From positions 1-16,883 of the forward strand of contig JAVEEO010000173.1 in NCBI GenBank assembly GCA_030840415.1: a stretch of 16,883 nucleotides of DNA. Reading direction: 5' to 3'. The stretch is from Pseudonocardiales bacterium (GTDB taxonomy: Bacteria > Actinomycetota > Actinomycetes > Mycobacteriales > Jatrophihabitantaceae). Under the pieces are notes generated by a model that worked only from the letters and a program-made list of their open reading frames with translations, was not told where the DNA came from and ran no database searches. Shown here in pieces: positions 5,404 through 13,170 of the stretch; position 1 is the first letter of the stretch; every line of letters starts with the position of its first letter. The position numbers and the translations under genes were made by a program.

Positions 5404-7494
5404 ATGTCGAATAGCTCTGCCCGCTCGCGTTCCGCCGGCTATCTCGCCATTCCGTACGGCAGTTACCCCGGGAGTCGCACGGTCGACCAGTGCGATGACT
5501 TCCACGGCACCGAGGTGGCCGATCCGTACCGCTGGCTGGAGGACCAGACTTCCACCGAGGTGACCGACTGGGTGCGGGCGCAGGCCGAGCTGACCGAGGC
5601 CTATCTGGGCAAGCTGCCAGGCCGCGGAGCCTTGGCCAAGCGGCTCGCTGCGCTCTCCGCGCTGCCCACTTGCACCGTGCCCCGGCTGGAGAATGGCCGT
5701 TGGTTCCGGCAGACCAACGACGGCCGGCAGCAGCAGGCGGTCTACCGGGTGGCCGACCAGCCGATGGGCGAGGGCCGCGTGCTGATCGACCCGAACGAGG
5801 TCAGCCCGGACGGCACCACCGCGCTCGCCGCCGTGGTGCCGGCACCCAACGGACGGCTCGTCGCCTGGTCCTACCAGGAGCTCGGGTCGGACTGGTGCAG
5901 CTGGCGGATCCGCGAGGTCGAGACGGGCGAGGATCTGGCCGACGAGCTGCCTTGGGGCAAGTTCGTCGAACCGGTCTGGCTGGGCGACTCCTCGGCCTTC
6001 GTCTACGCGATCTACCCGGCGGCCGATGAACAGGACATCTACTCTTCGGCCAGCCAGGCGCCGAAGCTGCTGCTGCACCGGGTCGGCACCGCGCAGTCCG
6101 CCGATCGGGTGCTGTTCCACCGGCCCGAGGTCAACTGCTGGCCCTCGGTGGACGCCGAGCATGGCTACCTGGTCGCGATCATGGACGACTGGCAGGCCGA
6201 CACTCGTGCGATCTGGATTCAGGATCTGAACGACCCGGCCGACGAGCTGCACGAGCTGGTGGCGGCATCGCAGGCACAGTGGGAGTACGTCGGCGCCATC
6301 GAGCGCGGGCTGATCCTTCGTACCGACTTCGAGGCCGAGCGAATCAGGCTGGTGCTGGTGGACCGCACGACCGGGCAGCTCAGCACGCTGGTCGCCGAGC
6401 GGGAGGCGCTGATGCTGCTGGCTGACACCGCCGCCGGCCGGTTGATCATCAGCTGGCTGGCCGATGCCCGCTCCGAGGTCACCGTGCACGACCTGGACGG
6501 CCAGCAGATAGGCAGTATCGAGCTGCCCGGGATGGGCACGGTGGACAGGGTCTGCGCCAACGACGGCAGCTCGCTGGTGCATCTCAATTTCACGTCCTTC
6601 GGCACGGCCGGCCAGGTGCTGGCACACGACCTGGACACCGGCCAGACCCAGACGGTGTTCGCCGCCGCACCGGCCGAACCAGGCCCGGAACTGGTCACCG
6701 ACCAGATCTGGGTCACCTCGGCCGACGGCACCCGGTTGCCGGCCTTCGTGGTGCACCGGGCCGACGTCACGCCCGACAGCGGCCCGCACCCGGCCGTGCT
6801 CTACGGCTACGGCGGGTTCTACGCCCCGGTGTCACCGAAGTACTCGCCGGCCATCGTCGCCTTCGTCCAGGCTGGTGGGGTCTGGGTGGTCGCCAACCTG
6901 CGCGGCGGCGGTGAGTACGGCTCGGCCTGGCACGATGCCGGCCGCCTGTCCAACAAGCAAAACGTCTTCGACGACGCCATAGCCACCGCGGAGCAGTTGG
7001 TCGCCGAGGGCTGGACGAGCACCGATCGGCTGGCGGTCTTCGGCGGCTCGAACGGCGGCCTGCTGGTCGGCGCGCTGCTTACCCAACGCCCGGACTTGTT
7101 CGCCGCCGCGGTGCCGGACGTCGCCGTGCTGGACATGTTGCGCTACGAGCAGTTCACCATCGGCAAGTTCTGCGCACCCGAATACGGTGTCGCAGCCCGG
7201 AGCAAGGAGGAGTTCGACGTGCTCTACGCCTACTCCCCCTACCACCGGCTGGCTGCGGGCGTCGACTACCCACCGGTGCTGCTGATGACCTCCGACCACG
7301 ACGACCGGGTGGTGCCGGCGCACAGCTTCAAGTTCGCCGCCCGGCTGCAGGCGGTCAACCCGGACGGCCTCTGCCTGCTCCGGGTGAACCACGGCGCCGG
7401 CCACGGGCTTGGCATGTCCCGCGCCACACTGCTGGCCGAACGCATCGACATGCTGACCTTTATCGCCGCGCACACCGGCCTGGCACTGGATTGA
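5404..7494 (+). CDS. Prolyl oligopeptidase, S9A serine peptidase
   Basis: This 696-residue cytosolic serine peptidase cleaves short peptides after proline. The N-terminus has the family's typical D-F-H-G-T-E-V-A-D-P-Y-R-W-L-E-D motif. A beta-propeller of about residues 75-410 restricts access to large substrates. An alpha/beta-hydrolase domain follows, with L-Y-G-Y-G-G-F, N-L-R-G-G-G-E-Y-G and the nucleophile elbow G-G-S-N-G-G, Ser at residue 549. The acid is in S-D-H-D-D-R-V-V-P (probably Asp633) and the base in N-H-G-A-G-H-G (probably His663). All catalytic elements are present and the length is normal. There is no signal peptide. The ATG at 5404 is preceded by GAAAGG at suitable spacing; the frame remains open far upstream, but that part is not peptidase-like. 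The upstream gap has operator-like repeats. A Ddn-like gene follows closely on the same strand. The family call is very secure; substrate is inferred from the family. Confidence 0.95.
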   Translation: MSNSSARSRSAGYLAIPYGSYPGSRTVDQCDDFHGTEVADPYRWLEDQTSTEVTDWVRAQAELTEAYLGKLPGRGALAKRLAALSALPTCTVPRLENGRWFRQTNDGRQQQAVYRVADQPMGEGRVLIDPNEVSPDGTTALAAVVPAPNGRLVAWSYQELGSDWCSWRIREVETGEDLADELPWGKFVEPVWLGDSSAFVYAIYPAADEQDIYSSASQAPKLLLHRVGTAQSADRVLFHRPEVNCWPSVDAEHGYLVAIMDDWQADTRAIWIQDLNDPADELHELVAASQAQWEYVGAIERGLILRTDFEAERIRLVLVDRTTGQLSTLVAEREALMLLADTAAGRLIISWLADARSEVTVHDLDGQQIGSIELPGMGTVDRVCANDGSSLVHLNFTSFGTAGQVLAHDLDTGQTQTVFAAAPAEPGPELVTDQIWVTSADGTRLPAFVVHRADVTPDSGPHPAVLYGYGGFYAPVSPKYSPAIVAFVQAGGVWVVANLRGGGEYGSAWHDAGRLSNKQNVFDDAIATAEQLVAEGWTSTDRLAVFGGSNGGLLVGALLTQRPDLFAAAVPDVAVLDMLRYEQFTIGKFCAPEYGVAARSKEEFDVLYAYSPYHRLAAGVDYPPVLLMTSDHDDRVVPAHSFKFAARLQAVNPDGLCLLRVNHGAGHGLGMSRATLLAERIDMLTFIAAHTGLALD

Positions 7495-7541
7495 GGTTCA
7501 GGCTCACGCTTGGCCCCGCTTCGGTTGTAGCATCCGGATCC

Positions 7542-8066
7542 GTGGGCCTTGCCAGCGAACTCGGCTATCGGTACCCCGAGGCGAACCGACTTCAACGGCT
7601 TGTGCAGTGGTTTGCGTCAAGCCGGCTCGGTGCATGGCTGACGCCGAAAACCCTTGTGCCACTGGACCGATGGACAACCCGGCTCACCCATGGCCGCGTG
7701 AGTCTGCCGCTGGTCTTGGCAGCCCTGCCGGTGATCACGCTGGTGACCACCGGCCGCAAGAGCGGTCTGCCACGCCACCAACATCTCCTCGCCATTCCCC
7801 ACCAGGGCGACCTCGCGCTCATCGGAACGAACTTCGGTCAACCCGCTGTTCCAGCCTGGGCATTGAATCTCGAGGTAAACCCGAACGCGATCGTGTCCTA
7901 CCGCGGGCTCACCCGGAAAGTCTCCGCCCTGCCTGCGACGCCAGCCGAGCGCACCGACATCCTCGCGACCGCGGCCATGAAGTTCCCCGGCGCCGCCCAC
8001 TATGAGCAACGTCTTGCAGGTCGCCGGTCGCTTCCAGTCGTTGTCCTACAGGCGGCCACGGACTAG
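7542..8066 (+). CDS. Ddn-like nitroreductase/deazaflavin-dependent oxidoreductase family protein
   Basis: The protein has 174 residues from the GTG at 7542. Members of this family (formerly DUF385) have a split beta-barrel fold; the studied ones, such as mycobacterial Ddn, bind the deazaflavin cofactor F420 and reduce quinones or nitro compounds. The diagnostic segment is [12 protein letters not shown] at about 67-78, followed by [10 protein letters not shown] at 91-100 and [11 protein letters not shown] at 104-114. The N-terminus is helical, with no signal peptide. A TTG at 7491 would overlap the peptidase stop by 4 nt and add 17 unrelated residues; neither start has a clear ribosome binding site, so the start is uncertain. 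The gene lies within 50 bp of the peptidase and may share its transcript. Dependence on F420 rather than FMN is inferred from the subfamily motif, and the substrate is unknown. Confidence 0.88.
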   Translation: MGLASELGYRYPEANRLQRLVQWFASSRLGAWLTPKTLVPLDRWTTRLTHGRVSLPLVLAALPVITLVTTGRKSGLPRHQHLLAIPHQGDLALIGTNFGQPAVPAWALNLEVNPNAIVSYRGLTRKVSALPATPAERTDILATAAMKFPGAAHYEQRLAGRRSLPVVVLQAATD

Positions 8067-8172
8067 CTACCTGCTCGCGGTCACCTCGAGCCCTCCCCCA
8101 CGCCGCAGCATCAGATCATGGAAGTCTCCGGTCGAGCGTCCCCCGCGCTCATTCCAGCTGAGGAGGCTCGAC

Positions 8173-9078
8173 ATGAGACGTACCCGTACCCCACTCCACA
8201 CCGGCGCCGCAGTCCTTGCGGTAAGCACCCTGACGGTAGGCGCCCTGCTGAACGCTCCAGCCACGCAGGCTGCTCCGCCGGCAACCGCTCCCCCGTCACC
8301 GGCCACCCTCAACGCCACCGTCCACACGCTCGACACCGCTCGTGTCCCGGGCGCCGCGTGGGCGATCGACTCGCGGACCCACCAGGTCGTCGTGTCCCTC
8401 GACCAGAGCGTCACCGGTGCCAAGCTCGCCAGGGTCAGCGCCGTGGTCTCCGCACTCGGCGCCGCGGTCCGTACCGAGCAGGTGGCCGGCGCCATCCGCA
8501 CGTACATCGCCGGTGGCGACGCGATCTATGGCGGTCAGTACCGCTGTTCGCTCGGCTTCAACGTGCGAAACAGCGCTGGCCAGTACTACTTCCTGACCGC
8601 CGGTCACTGCGGCAACGTCGCATCGACCTGGTATGCCAATTCCGCGCACACCACGGTGCTCGGCACGACTGCCGGCAGCAGCTTCCCGGGCAACGACTAC
8701 GCGATCGTGCGATACACCAACACCGCCGTCGCCCACCCCGGCACGGTCGACCTGTACAACGGCACCAGCCAGGACATCACCTCGGCCGGCACTGCGTATG
8801 TCGGCGAATCGGTCTGCCGCAGCGGTGGTACCACCGGCGTGCACTGCGGCACCGTGACGGCGATCAACGCCACCGTCAACTACGCCGAGGGCACCGTCAC
8901 CGGCCTGATCAAGACCAACATCTGCTCCGAGGGCGGCGACTCGGGCGGCACGCTGTATGACGGCACCACGGCACTCGGCGTGGCCTCGGGCGGCAGCGGC
9001 AACTGCACCAGCGGCGGAACGACCTACTTTCAGCCGATCACCGAGGCGCTGTCGGCGTACCAGGTCTCCGTCTACTGA
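8173..9078 (+). CDS. Secreted streptogrisin/alpha-lytic-type serine protease (S1E)
   Basis: This 301-residue exported serine endopeptidase has a signal peptide at about residues 1-34 (Arg-rich start, hydrophobic core, T-Q-A-A cleavage region). A short propeptide to about residue 112 ends near [12 protein letters not shown], the usual mature start of streptogrisins. The catalytic triad is intact: His145 in T-A-G-H-C, Asp175 in N-D-Y-A-I-V and Ser257 in G-G-D-S-G-G. Six cysteines of the mature part are positioned for three disulfides (R-C-S-L/G-H-C, V-C-R-S/H-C-G, N-I-C-S/N-C-T). The propeptide probably acts as an intramolecular chaperone and inhibitor, as in this family. The ATG at 8173 has AGGAGG six bases upstream; the frame extends upstream to 8002 without a start signal. 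The gene converges with the small-protein genes, 14 bp between stops. Specificity cannot be read from sequence alone. Confidence 0.95.
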   Translation: MRRTRTPLHTGAAVLAVSTLTVGALLNAPATQAAPPATAPPSPATLNATVHTLDTARVPGAAWAIDSRTHQVVVSLDQSVTGAKLARVSAVVSALGAAVRTEQVAGAIRTYIAGGDAIYGGQYRCSLGFNVRNSAGQYYFLTAGHCGNVASTWYANSAHTTVLGTTAGSSFPGNDYAIVRYTNTAVAHPGTVDLYNGTSQDITSAGTAYVGESVCRSGGTTGVHCGTVTAINATVNYAEGTVTGLIKTNICSEGGDSGGTLYDGTTALGVASGGSGNCTSGGTTYFQPITEALSAYQVSVY

Positions 9079-9109
9079 GCCCCGATAGGGCGCTACTGAT
9101 CGTCGGGGC
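9079..9109. terminator. Putative bidirectional terminator hairpin
   Basis: GCCCCGA (9079-9085) starts directly after the protease stop codon and pairs perfectly with TCGGGGC (9103-9109) across a 17-nt loop. The right arm lies inside the last codons (L-G-P-D-D) of the converging small-protein gene. No T-run is present on either strand. Position between convergent genes supports a terminator role. Confidence 0.45.
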
Positions 9110-9359
9110 CGAGTGCGACGAGCTCGTCGTCTGCGTTGTAGGTGAGGATCGTTTCACAACGCTCGCGGGCCCAGGCGATCACCTGCTCCCGTGTTCCGCG
9201 GAACTCTTCGATGAGCTTCCTATCGCCCCATACCGCTACCCAGGAGCCTTTCAGGCGGCTGTACGCGATGACTATCGACGGACCCTCGTCCTCGCCGAGG
9301 TGGCCAGGTTCGACGGCCCAGTGGGACTCGTCCGGCGGCATGTAGTCGGCGTAGCGCAT
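9093..9359 (-). CDS. Small conserved protein of unknown function (paralogue B)
   Basis: This is an 88-residue acidic protein with no signal peptide or membrane segment, so probably cytosolic. It shares a core with the gene just upstream (9507-9812): S-W-V-A-V-W-G-D, L-I-E-E-F-R-G-T-R, I-A-W-A-R-E-R-C, and a C-terminal L-G-P-D-D. The two are clearly diverged tandem paralogues. The ATG at 9359 is preferred because a GGGGGGAG ribosome binding site lies just upstream; a longer frame to 9392 would bury that site. The gene is separated from its paralogue by 147 bp, which holds a small CCGGG/CCCGG hairpin, and it converges with the S1 protease gene. I do not recognise the family. The arrangement behind a large secreted protein allows an immunity or chaperone role, but this is inference only. 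Confidence 0.75.
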   Translation of the reverse strand: MRYADYMPPDESHWAVEPGHLGEDEGPSIVIAYSRLKGSWVAVWGDRKLIEEFRGTREQVIAWARERCETILTYNADDELVALGPDDQ

Positions 9360-9506
9360 GGAGTCTCCCCCCGATCGGATCAGTAGCGCCAAGCCGACCC
9401 GGATGCATCACCGGGCAGACCCGGCGAGTGCTCGAGGCGCTGGCAACCACGAATCCGATGGCGCCGGTCATCGGCCGCTGATGCCCTACTGAGGAATCAC
9501 GATGAG

Positions 9507-9812
9507 CTAGTTGTCGTCTGGTCCCAGCTGCACCATGGGCGCCGTGTAGTCGATGGGATCGGCGCAGATGCGGATGTTGTCGCAGCGTTCGCGGGCCCAA
9601 GCGATGGCTTCCGCGCGGGTGCCTTCGAAGTCGCCGAGGAGACTGATTTTGTCGGTCCAGACTGCCCACCAGGCGTCGTGGAGGGAGCGGTAGCTGATGA
9701 GGATGAAGGGGTCTGAGCGCTTCCCCTCGCGATCGCGAACCTCTCTGGCGTGGTTGAACGTGTATCCCGGCGGCAGGTACATCGGGCGCGGAAACCAGGT
9801 CGAGTCCGGCAT
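9507..9812 (-). CDS. Small conserved protein of unknown function (paralogue A)
   Basis: This 101-residue protein has no export signal. It starts M-P-D-S-T-W-F-P-R-P and contains A-W-W-A-V-W-T-D, D-F-E-G-T-R-A-E-A-I-A-W-A-R-E-R-C-D and a terminal L-G-P-D-D-N, all shared with the following gene at 9093-9359. Its ATG lies 6 nt after the stop codon of the large secreted protein, with only a weak GGTAG-like site, so it is probably translationally coupled to that protein. Close coupling of a secreted multidomain protein to a small cytosolic protein is seen in effector/immunity pairs and in adhesin/regulator pairs. The family is not recognised and no catalytic motif is visible. The coding call rests on paralogy, tight spacing and GC-rich third positions. 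Confidence 0.8.
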   Translation of the reverse strand: MPDSTWFPRPMYLPPGYTFNHAREVRDREGKRSDPFILISYRSLHDAWWAVWTDKISLLGDFEGTRAEAIAWARERCDNIRICADPIDYTAPMVQLGPDDN

Positions 9813-9818
9813 GGCGGG

Positions 9819-12461
9819 CTACCAGCGGTGTCCCCAGCCGGCGGTGTCCAAGGGTAGGTCACCGGCGATCGGGGGGAATCGGTAGCGGGCGAAGTCGCCG
9901 AGGCGGTTGGTGTGGGCTACGGGGCTGCGGACGTAGAGGTACCAGTAGCCCTCGTATCCGGGTGCTGACCAGTTGAACTGGTTGGCGAGGTTGTGGTCGT
10001 ACATGGTGGTGTTGTAGTCGAAGTAGGTCCAGGTGAGGTCGCGGTTGGGGTAGACGTAGCTGTAGTGCTCGCTGGTCTCGTAAGTGTGGTAGAGGGGGCT
10101 GCCGCCGTGACGTGCGTAGGGTGAGCCGTTGAACATGGTCGCGGAGAAGCGCACATTGTGGACCATCTTGTCGACGGGGTTGAAGTACATCTTGCTCTGG
10201 GTGAAGCCGCCGTTGGTGGACCAGGTGATTCTGGCCTTGATGGAGCCGATGGTGTAGCGGGCGTACCAGGTGTTCCAGCCGTAATAGATGGTGCCGCGCC
10301 AGTTGGTGTCCTCAGCACTGGATTGCCCGTAGCAGCGGAACAGGATGTTGCACCAGCCGAACGCCGACGGGTCTTGGTCGGTCGAGCTGGTGTCCGGGAC
10401 GGAGCAGGACCAGGGCCCCACGCGGCCGGTGTCGGGGGTGCACGGTGGGTCGTCGGTCGCGGTCAGGTCGGTCAGCTGGGCGGCGTCGACCGGAGGATCG
10501 GTGTCGGTGTCGGTGCCGGTTTGGTCGTAGTCCGCGTAGAGAGTGCCGAGGGCGGCGGGTTTGGTGATGTCCTGGGTGGCGCAGGTGTCGTCAGTGCCGT
10601 CCACGTCGGGGCAGCTGACGGCGTCGGCGCCGGTGGCGGTGAAGTCGCCGCTGGTGCTGGTGGTGCTGTTGCCGGCTGGGCTGGCGGCGGTGATCTGGGC
10701 GGCGTAGGCATGGGTGGGGTCGAGGCCGGTGAGGACGAAGTGGGTGCAGGTGGTGCAGTTGCCCAGTTGCAGCGGTGCGCTGGTGCTGGTGGTGGTGCGG
10801 TCCAGGATCGTGAAGGTGTAGCCGAGGGTGGGGGCGCCGTTGTCGGTGCCGGCGGTCCAGGTCAGGTCCGCCGAATGGTCCCCGGCGGTGACCGCCAGGT
10901 CGGTGGGTGCCGTGGGCGGGCCGCCGATGTTGAAGGTGTAGGTGTTGGTCGGCGAGGCGACTCCGTAGCGGTCGGTCGCCACCACGGCGAGGTTGTGCTC
11001 GCCTGGTGTGGTGGGCGGTGTCAGGGTGATGGTGGGCCCGGTGACGGTGGTCGGTGGGTCGTCGTCGAGGTGGTAGCTGTACCGGGTGGCTGGGGTTCCG
11101 GTTCCGCTGTCGGTGATGGTGAAGGTGGCCGGTCCGCCGCCGGCGGGGGTCCAGCTGTGGGCGGGGTGGTCGCTGGACTCAACGACCGGGATGCCGGGTC
11201 CGGGGTCGGCGAACCAGCCCTGCACGTCGATCACCAGATCGACCGGGGCCGATCCGCCGTTGCGGACGGTGATGCCGCCGTCGGCGGCCGGGGCGATGAT
11301 GGCCAGATCGGTGCGGTAGACGTTGTCGGCGGTGTAGTTGACGTTCGAGGTGGCCGGCTCGGACTGCCCGGCCGGCCACAACCGCAGGTAGCCACCGGCA
11401 GCACCGACCGGGTGCACGGTGCGCAGATTCAGCGCCACCGCACCCAGACCATCGGCCACCGCCGGGATACCGGCCACCCCGGCCACACTGAGCGTGGTGA
11501 CCGAGTTGCCGGCCAGCGTCCGCACCGGCGCGACCCGGGTATCGAGCAGGTGCACCGCCGCCGGGGTGAACGTCGCGGTCGAGGTGGCGGCGGTGAAGTA
11601 GCCCTGGATATCGATGGCCAGATCCACCGGCCCACCCGCCCCGACCAGCACCGTGAACCGGCCATCGGGCGACAACGGGATCGCCACCGACTGCGCCGTG
11701 GTCGAGTCATCGAAGTCCAACGCACCCGTGCTCGGCGCCGACTGGTCGGCGGCGAAGGTACGCAGATAACCGATCGCGGACTGGTTGAGCACCGTGAGAT
11801 TGGCATACACCACACTGGCATCGACCGGCACCCCCGCCAGGCCACCGGCCTGCACCGTCACCGCCGCCCCGCTGCTTACTCTGGCCTGCGCCACCCCGGT
11901 GCCGCCGCGGGTATCAGCCACCCGGACCTGATCGATGGCCACGAACCCGCCCGGCGCGGTCGCCGACCCGGCCGTGAAATACCCCTGCACATCAACGATC
12001 AGATTCACCGCATGATCGGCCAACACCCGCACCACCCCATCGGCATGCAACGCCACCAACGCGGTGTTGGAGACCGAGTCACCGGGGTTGAACACCAGCG
12101 CCGCCCCCGACGGCGTCACCACATCGCCCGCCGCCACACTGACCGCCCCGATCGTGCCCGCACCGACCACGGTCAGGGTCAGAGCCACCGCACTCACCCC
12201 CGACCCCGGAACCCCCGCCCGCCCCGCCACAGCCACCGACCGCACCCCACCAGCCGGCATCGGCGACGAAAACCCACCCGTGCCATTACGAGTATCAAGC
12301 AACCGACCCACCGCCGGCACGAACAAACCCCCCGCACCCACCACCGCATCCGCAGCCGCCAAACCAGACCGCGGCGACAAACCAACCTGCCCCGCAGACA
12401 CCACACCCAACCCCAAAACCAGCACCAGAACCGCCCGCAACCCAACCAACCCACGCTTCAA
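9819..12461 (-). CDS. Large secreted multidomain protein: three repeats, Ig-like, FN3-like, unknown C-terminal domain
   Basis: The protein has 880 residues. A signal peptide (M-K-R-G-L-V-G-L-R-A, hydrophobic to about 24) exports it. Three repeats of about 120 residues follow (about 46-164, 172-291, 299-419). Each opens with an L-D-T-R or A-D-T-R motif and ends L-I-V-D-V-Q-G-Y-F or a close variant. This repeat is common in actinobacterial surface proteins and wall-associated amidases, and no catalytic residue is known for it. An Ig-like region (about 430-512) and an FN3 domain (517-611, P-P-T-A-P-T-D-L-A-V) lead to an Asp/Thr-rich linker with cysteines at 617, 627, 674 and 686. The last 180 residues (701-880, W-C-N-I-L-F-R-C-Y-G onward) are rich in Trp, Tyr and Asn and match no domain I know. 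Start is TTG at 12461, supported by GAGGTG five bases upstream. No LPXTG motif or terminal membrane helix is seen, so it is likely released. It probably binds or acts on an external polymer or cell; toxin function is only a possibility. Confidence 0.88.
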   Translation of the reverse strand: MKRGLVGLRAVLVLVLGLGVVSAGQVGLSPRSGLAAADAVVGAGGLFVPAVGRLLDTRNGTGGFSSPMPAGGVRSVAVAGRAGVPGSGVSAVALTLTVVGAGTIGAVSVAAGDVVTPSGAALVFNPGDSVSNTALVALHADGVVRVLADHAVNLIVDVQGYFTAGSATAPGGFVAIDQVRVADTRGGTGVAQARVSSGAAVTVQAGGLAGVPVDASVVYANLTVLNQSAIGYLRTFAADQSAPSTGALDFDDSTTAQSVAIPLSPDGRFTVLVGAGGPVDLAIDIQGYFTAATSTATFTPAAVHLLDTRVAPVRTLAGNSVTTLSVAGVAGIPAVADGLGAVALNLRTVHPVGAAGGYLRLWPAGQSEPATSNVNYTADNVYRTDLAIIAPAADGGITVRNGGSAPVDLVIDVQGWFADPGPGIPVVESSDHPAHSWTPAGGGPATFTITDSGTGTPATRYSYHLDDDPPTTVTGPTITLTPPTTPGEHNLAVVATDRYGVASPTNTYTFNIGGPPTAPTDLAVTAGDHSADLTWTAGTDNGAPTLGYTFTILDRTTTSTSAPLQLGNCTTCTHFVLTGLDPTHAYAAQITAASPAGNSTTSTSGDFTATGADAVSCPDVDGTDDTCATQDITKPAALGTLYADYDQTGTDTDTDPPVDAAQLTDLTATDDPPCTPDTGRVGPWSCSVPDTSSTDQDPSAFGWCNILFRCYGQSSAEDTNWRGTIYYGWNTWYARYTIGSIKARITWSTNGGFTQSKMYFNPVDKMVHNVRFSATMFNGSPYARHGGSPLYHTYETSEHYSYVYPNRDLTWTYFDYNTTMYDHNLANQFNWSAPGYEGYWYLYVRSPVAHTNRLGDFARYRFPPIAGDLPLDTAGWGHRW

Positions 12462-12539
12462 GAAGGCACCTCACAGTCAGGACGGTCCGCCTCACCTCCA
12501 AGAGGGCAAGAAAGGGGCGGTGTGTCGGATGTCGGCAAA

Positions 12540-12576
12540 TTAATACGACACCTCACAAACGGGTAGCTGGTATTAA
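12540..12576. promoter_or_regulatory. AT-rich inverted repeat upstream of the large secreted protein
   Basis: TTAATAC (12540-12546) and GTATTAA (12570-12576) are perfect inverse 7-mers with a 23-bp spacer, in a locally AT-rich patch of otherwise very GC-rich DNA. They lie 79-115 bp upstream of the TTG start at 12461. They may mark a promoter with an operator for the minus-strand operon. No standard -35/-10 pair with proper spacing was found. Confidence 0.35.
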
Positions 12577-12639
12577 ATGAATAGCGGTTCTGTCGGGCAA
12601 TGATGGGCAGTGTGCCTAGTCAAGATCGACCTGAGCGCT

Positions 12640-12670
12640 CAGCCCAAAGGTTCATCGATCGAATGGGCTG
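12640..12670. terminator. Hairpin downstream of the DUF202 gene
   Basis: CAGCCCA (12640-12646) pairs perfectly with TGGGCTG (12664-12670), and an inner TTC/GAA pair extends the stem after a bulge. It begins 20 bp past the DUF202 stop codon in the direction of transcription and precedes the promoter region of the large secreted protein. No T-run is present. Confidence 0.4.
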
Positions 12671-12674
12671 GCTC

Positions 12675-12708
12675 CATCAGTAGATGAGCATCAATAGACG
12701 AGCATCAG
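12675..12708. repeat. 14-bp imperfect tandem repeat over the DUF202 stop codon
   Basis: CATCAGTAGATGAG (12675-12688) and CATCAATAGACGAG (12689-12702) are adjacent 14-mers differing at two positions, followed by a partial third unit CATCAG (12703-12708). The repeat spans the stop codon of the minus-strand DUF202 gene, so the last codons plus stop appear duplicated downstream. It is probably a replication-slippage product. Confidence 0.6.
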
Positions 12709-13023
12709 GATGATCGCGATGGTGATCGTCAGGGTGAGCGCCGCGGCGGTCACCGCCGGCATCCAGGTCCTGGGCAGCGGCTGGCCGGATCGGATCGCCC
12801 GGTCGACCTGCCGCCAGCGTCGATGGCTGTTGACGGCGAGGGTGAGGCTGAGACCGGCGAAGATCAGGCCTGCGGCCAGCCGCAACGGCTTGGGCCCGAA
12901 GTCGGGGACGAGTTGCACCACGGCGACCGCGGCGGCGAGCAGGGCCAATGAGGTGCGGATCCAGGCGAGGAAGGTGCGCTCGTTGGCCAGGGTGAAGCGG
13001 TAGTCCGGTTCGTCGTCCGACAC
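12691..13023 (-). CDS. DUF202 (YidH-like) small integral membrane protein
   Basis: This is a 110-residue membrane protein of the DUF202/YidH family, of unknown function. The family signature R-T-F-L-A-W-I-R-T-S-L-A-L-L-A is at 16-30. Three membrane helices are visible at about 23-40, 46-64 and 88-109, with a basic loop (S-H-R-R-W-R-Q-V-D-R-A-I-R-S-G) between the second and third that probably faces the cytoplasm. The start is a GTG at 13023 with only a weak upstream site. The first ten residues, acidic and ending Y-R-F-T-L-A-N-E-R, fit the family well, so the start is likely right. It diverges from the GNAT gene across 147 bp. The stop codon lies within a 14-bp tandem repeat. No partner gene suggests a specific role. 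Confidence 0.9.
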   Translation of the reverse strand: MSDDEPDYRFTLANERTFLAWIRTSLALLAAAVAVVQLVPDFGPKPLRLAAGLIFAGLSLTLAVNSHRRWRQVDRAIRSGQPLPRTWMPAVTAAALTLTITIAIILMLVY

Positions 13024-13157
13024 CGCTTCAGGCTAGAGGCAGGTGGTCGGCTGGCAGTGGGTGACCGGCAGACGACACCCCGGCAACCCAGCGCCGGATT
13101 CTGCCGATCGCACACTGCGACTTCGCCGTCGGACCAGCCGGCACCGGAACGTGCCAC

Positions 13158-13163
13158 TACGGT
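13158..13163 (+). promoter_or_regulatory. Possible -10 element for a leaderless GNAT transcript
   Basis: TACGGT ends 7 nt before the ATG at 13171, and no ribosome binding site is visible in between. In Actinobacteria a TANNNT hexamer at this distance often drives leaderless transcripts that begin at the start codon. The site is short and could occur by chance. Confidence 0.35.
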
Positions 13164-13170
13164 GCTGGCT

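Noticed and set aside
5266..6789. A 507-codon minus-strand frame opposite the prolyl oligopeptidase
   Set aside because: No domain and a composition typical of antisense to GC-rich codons; the plus strand carries an intact peptidase.
10158..12566. An 802-codon open frame on the plus strand opposite the large secreted protein
   Set aside because: Its translation is Gly/Val/Arg-rich and then Arg/His/Pro-rich with no domain, as expected for the reverse of GC-biased codons. The minus-strand gene has a signal peptide, repeats and a good start site.
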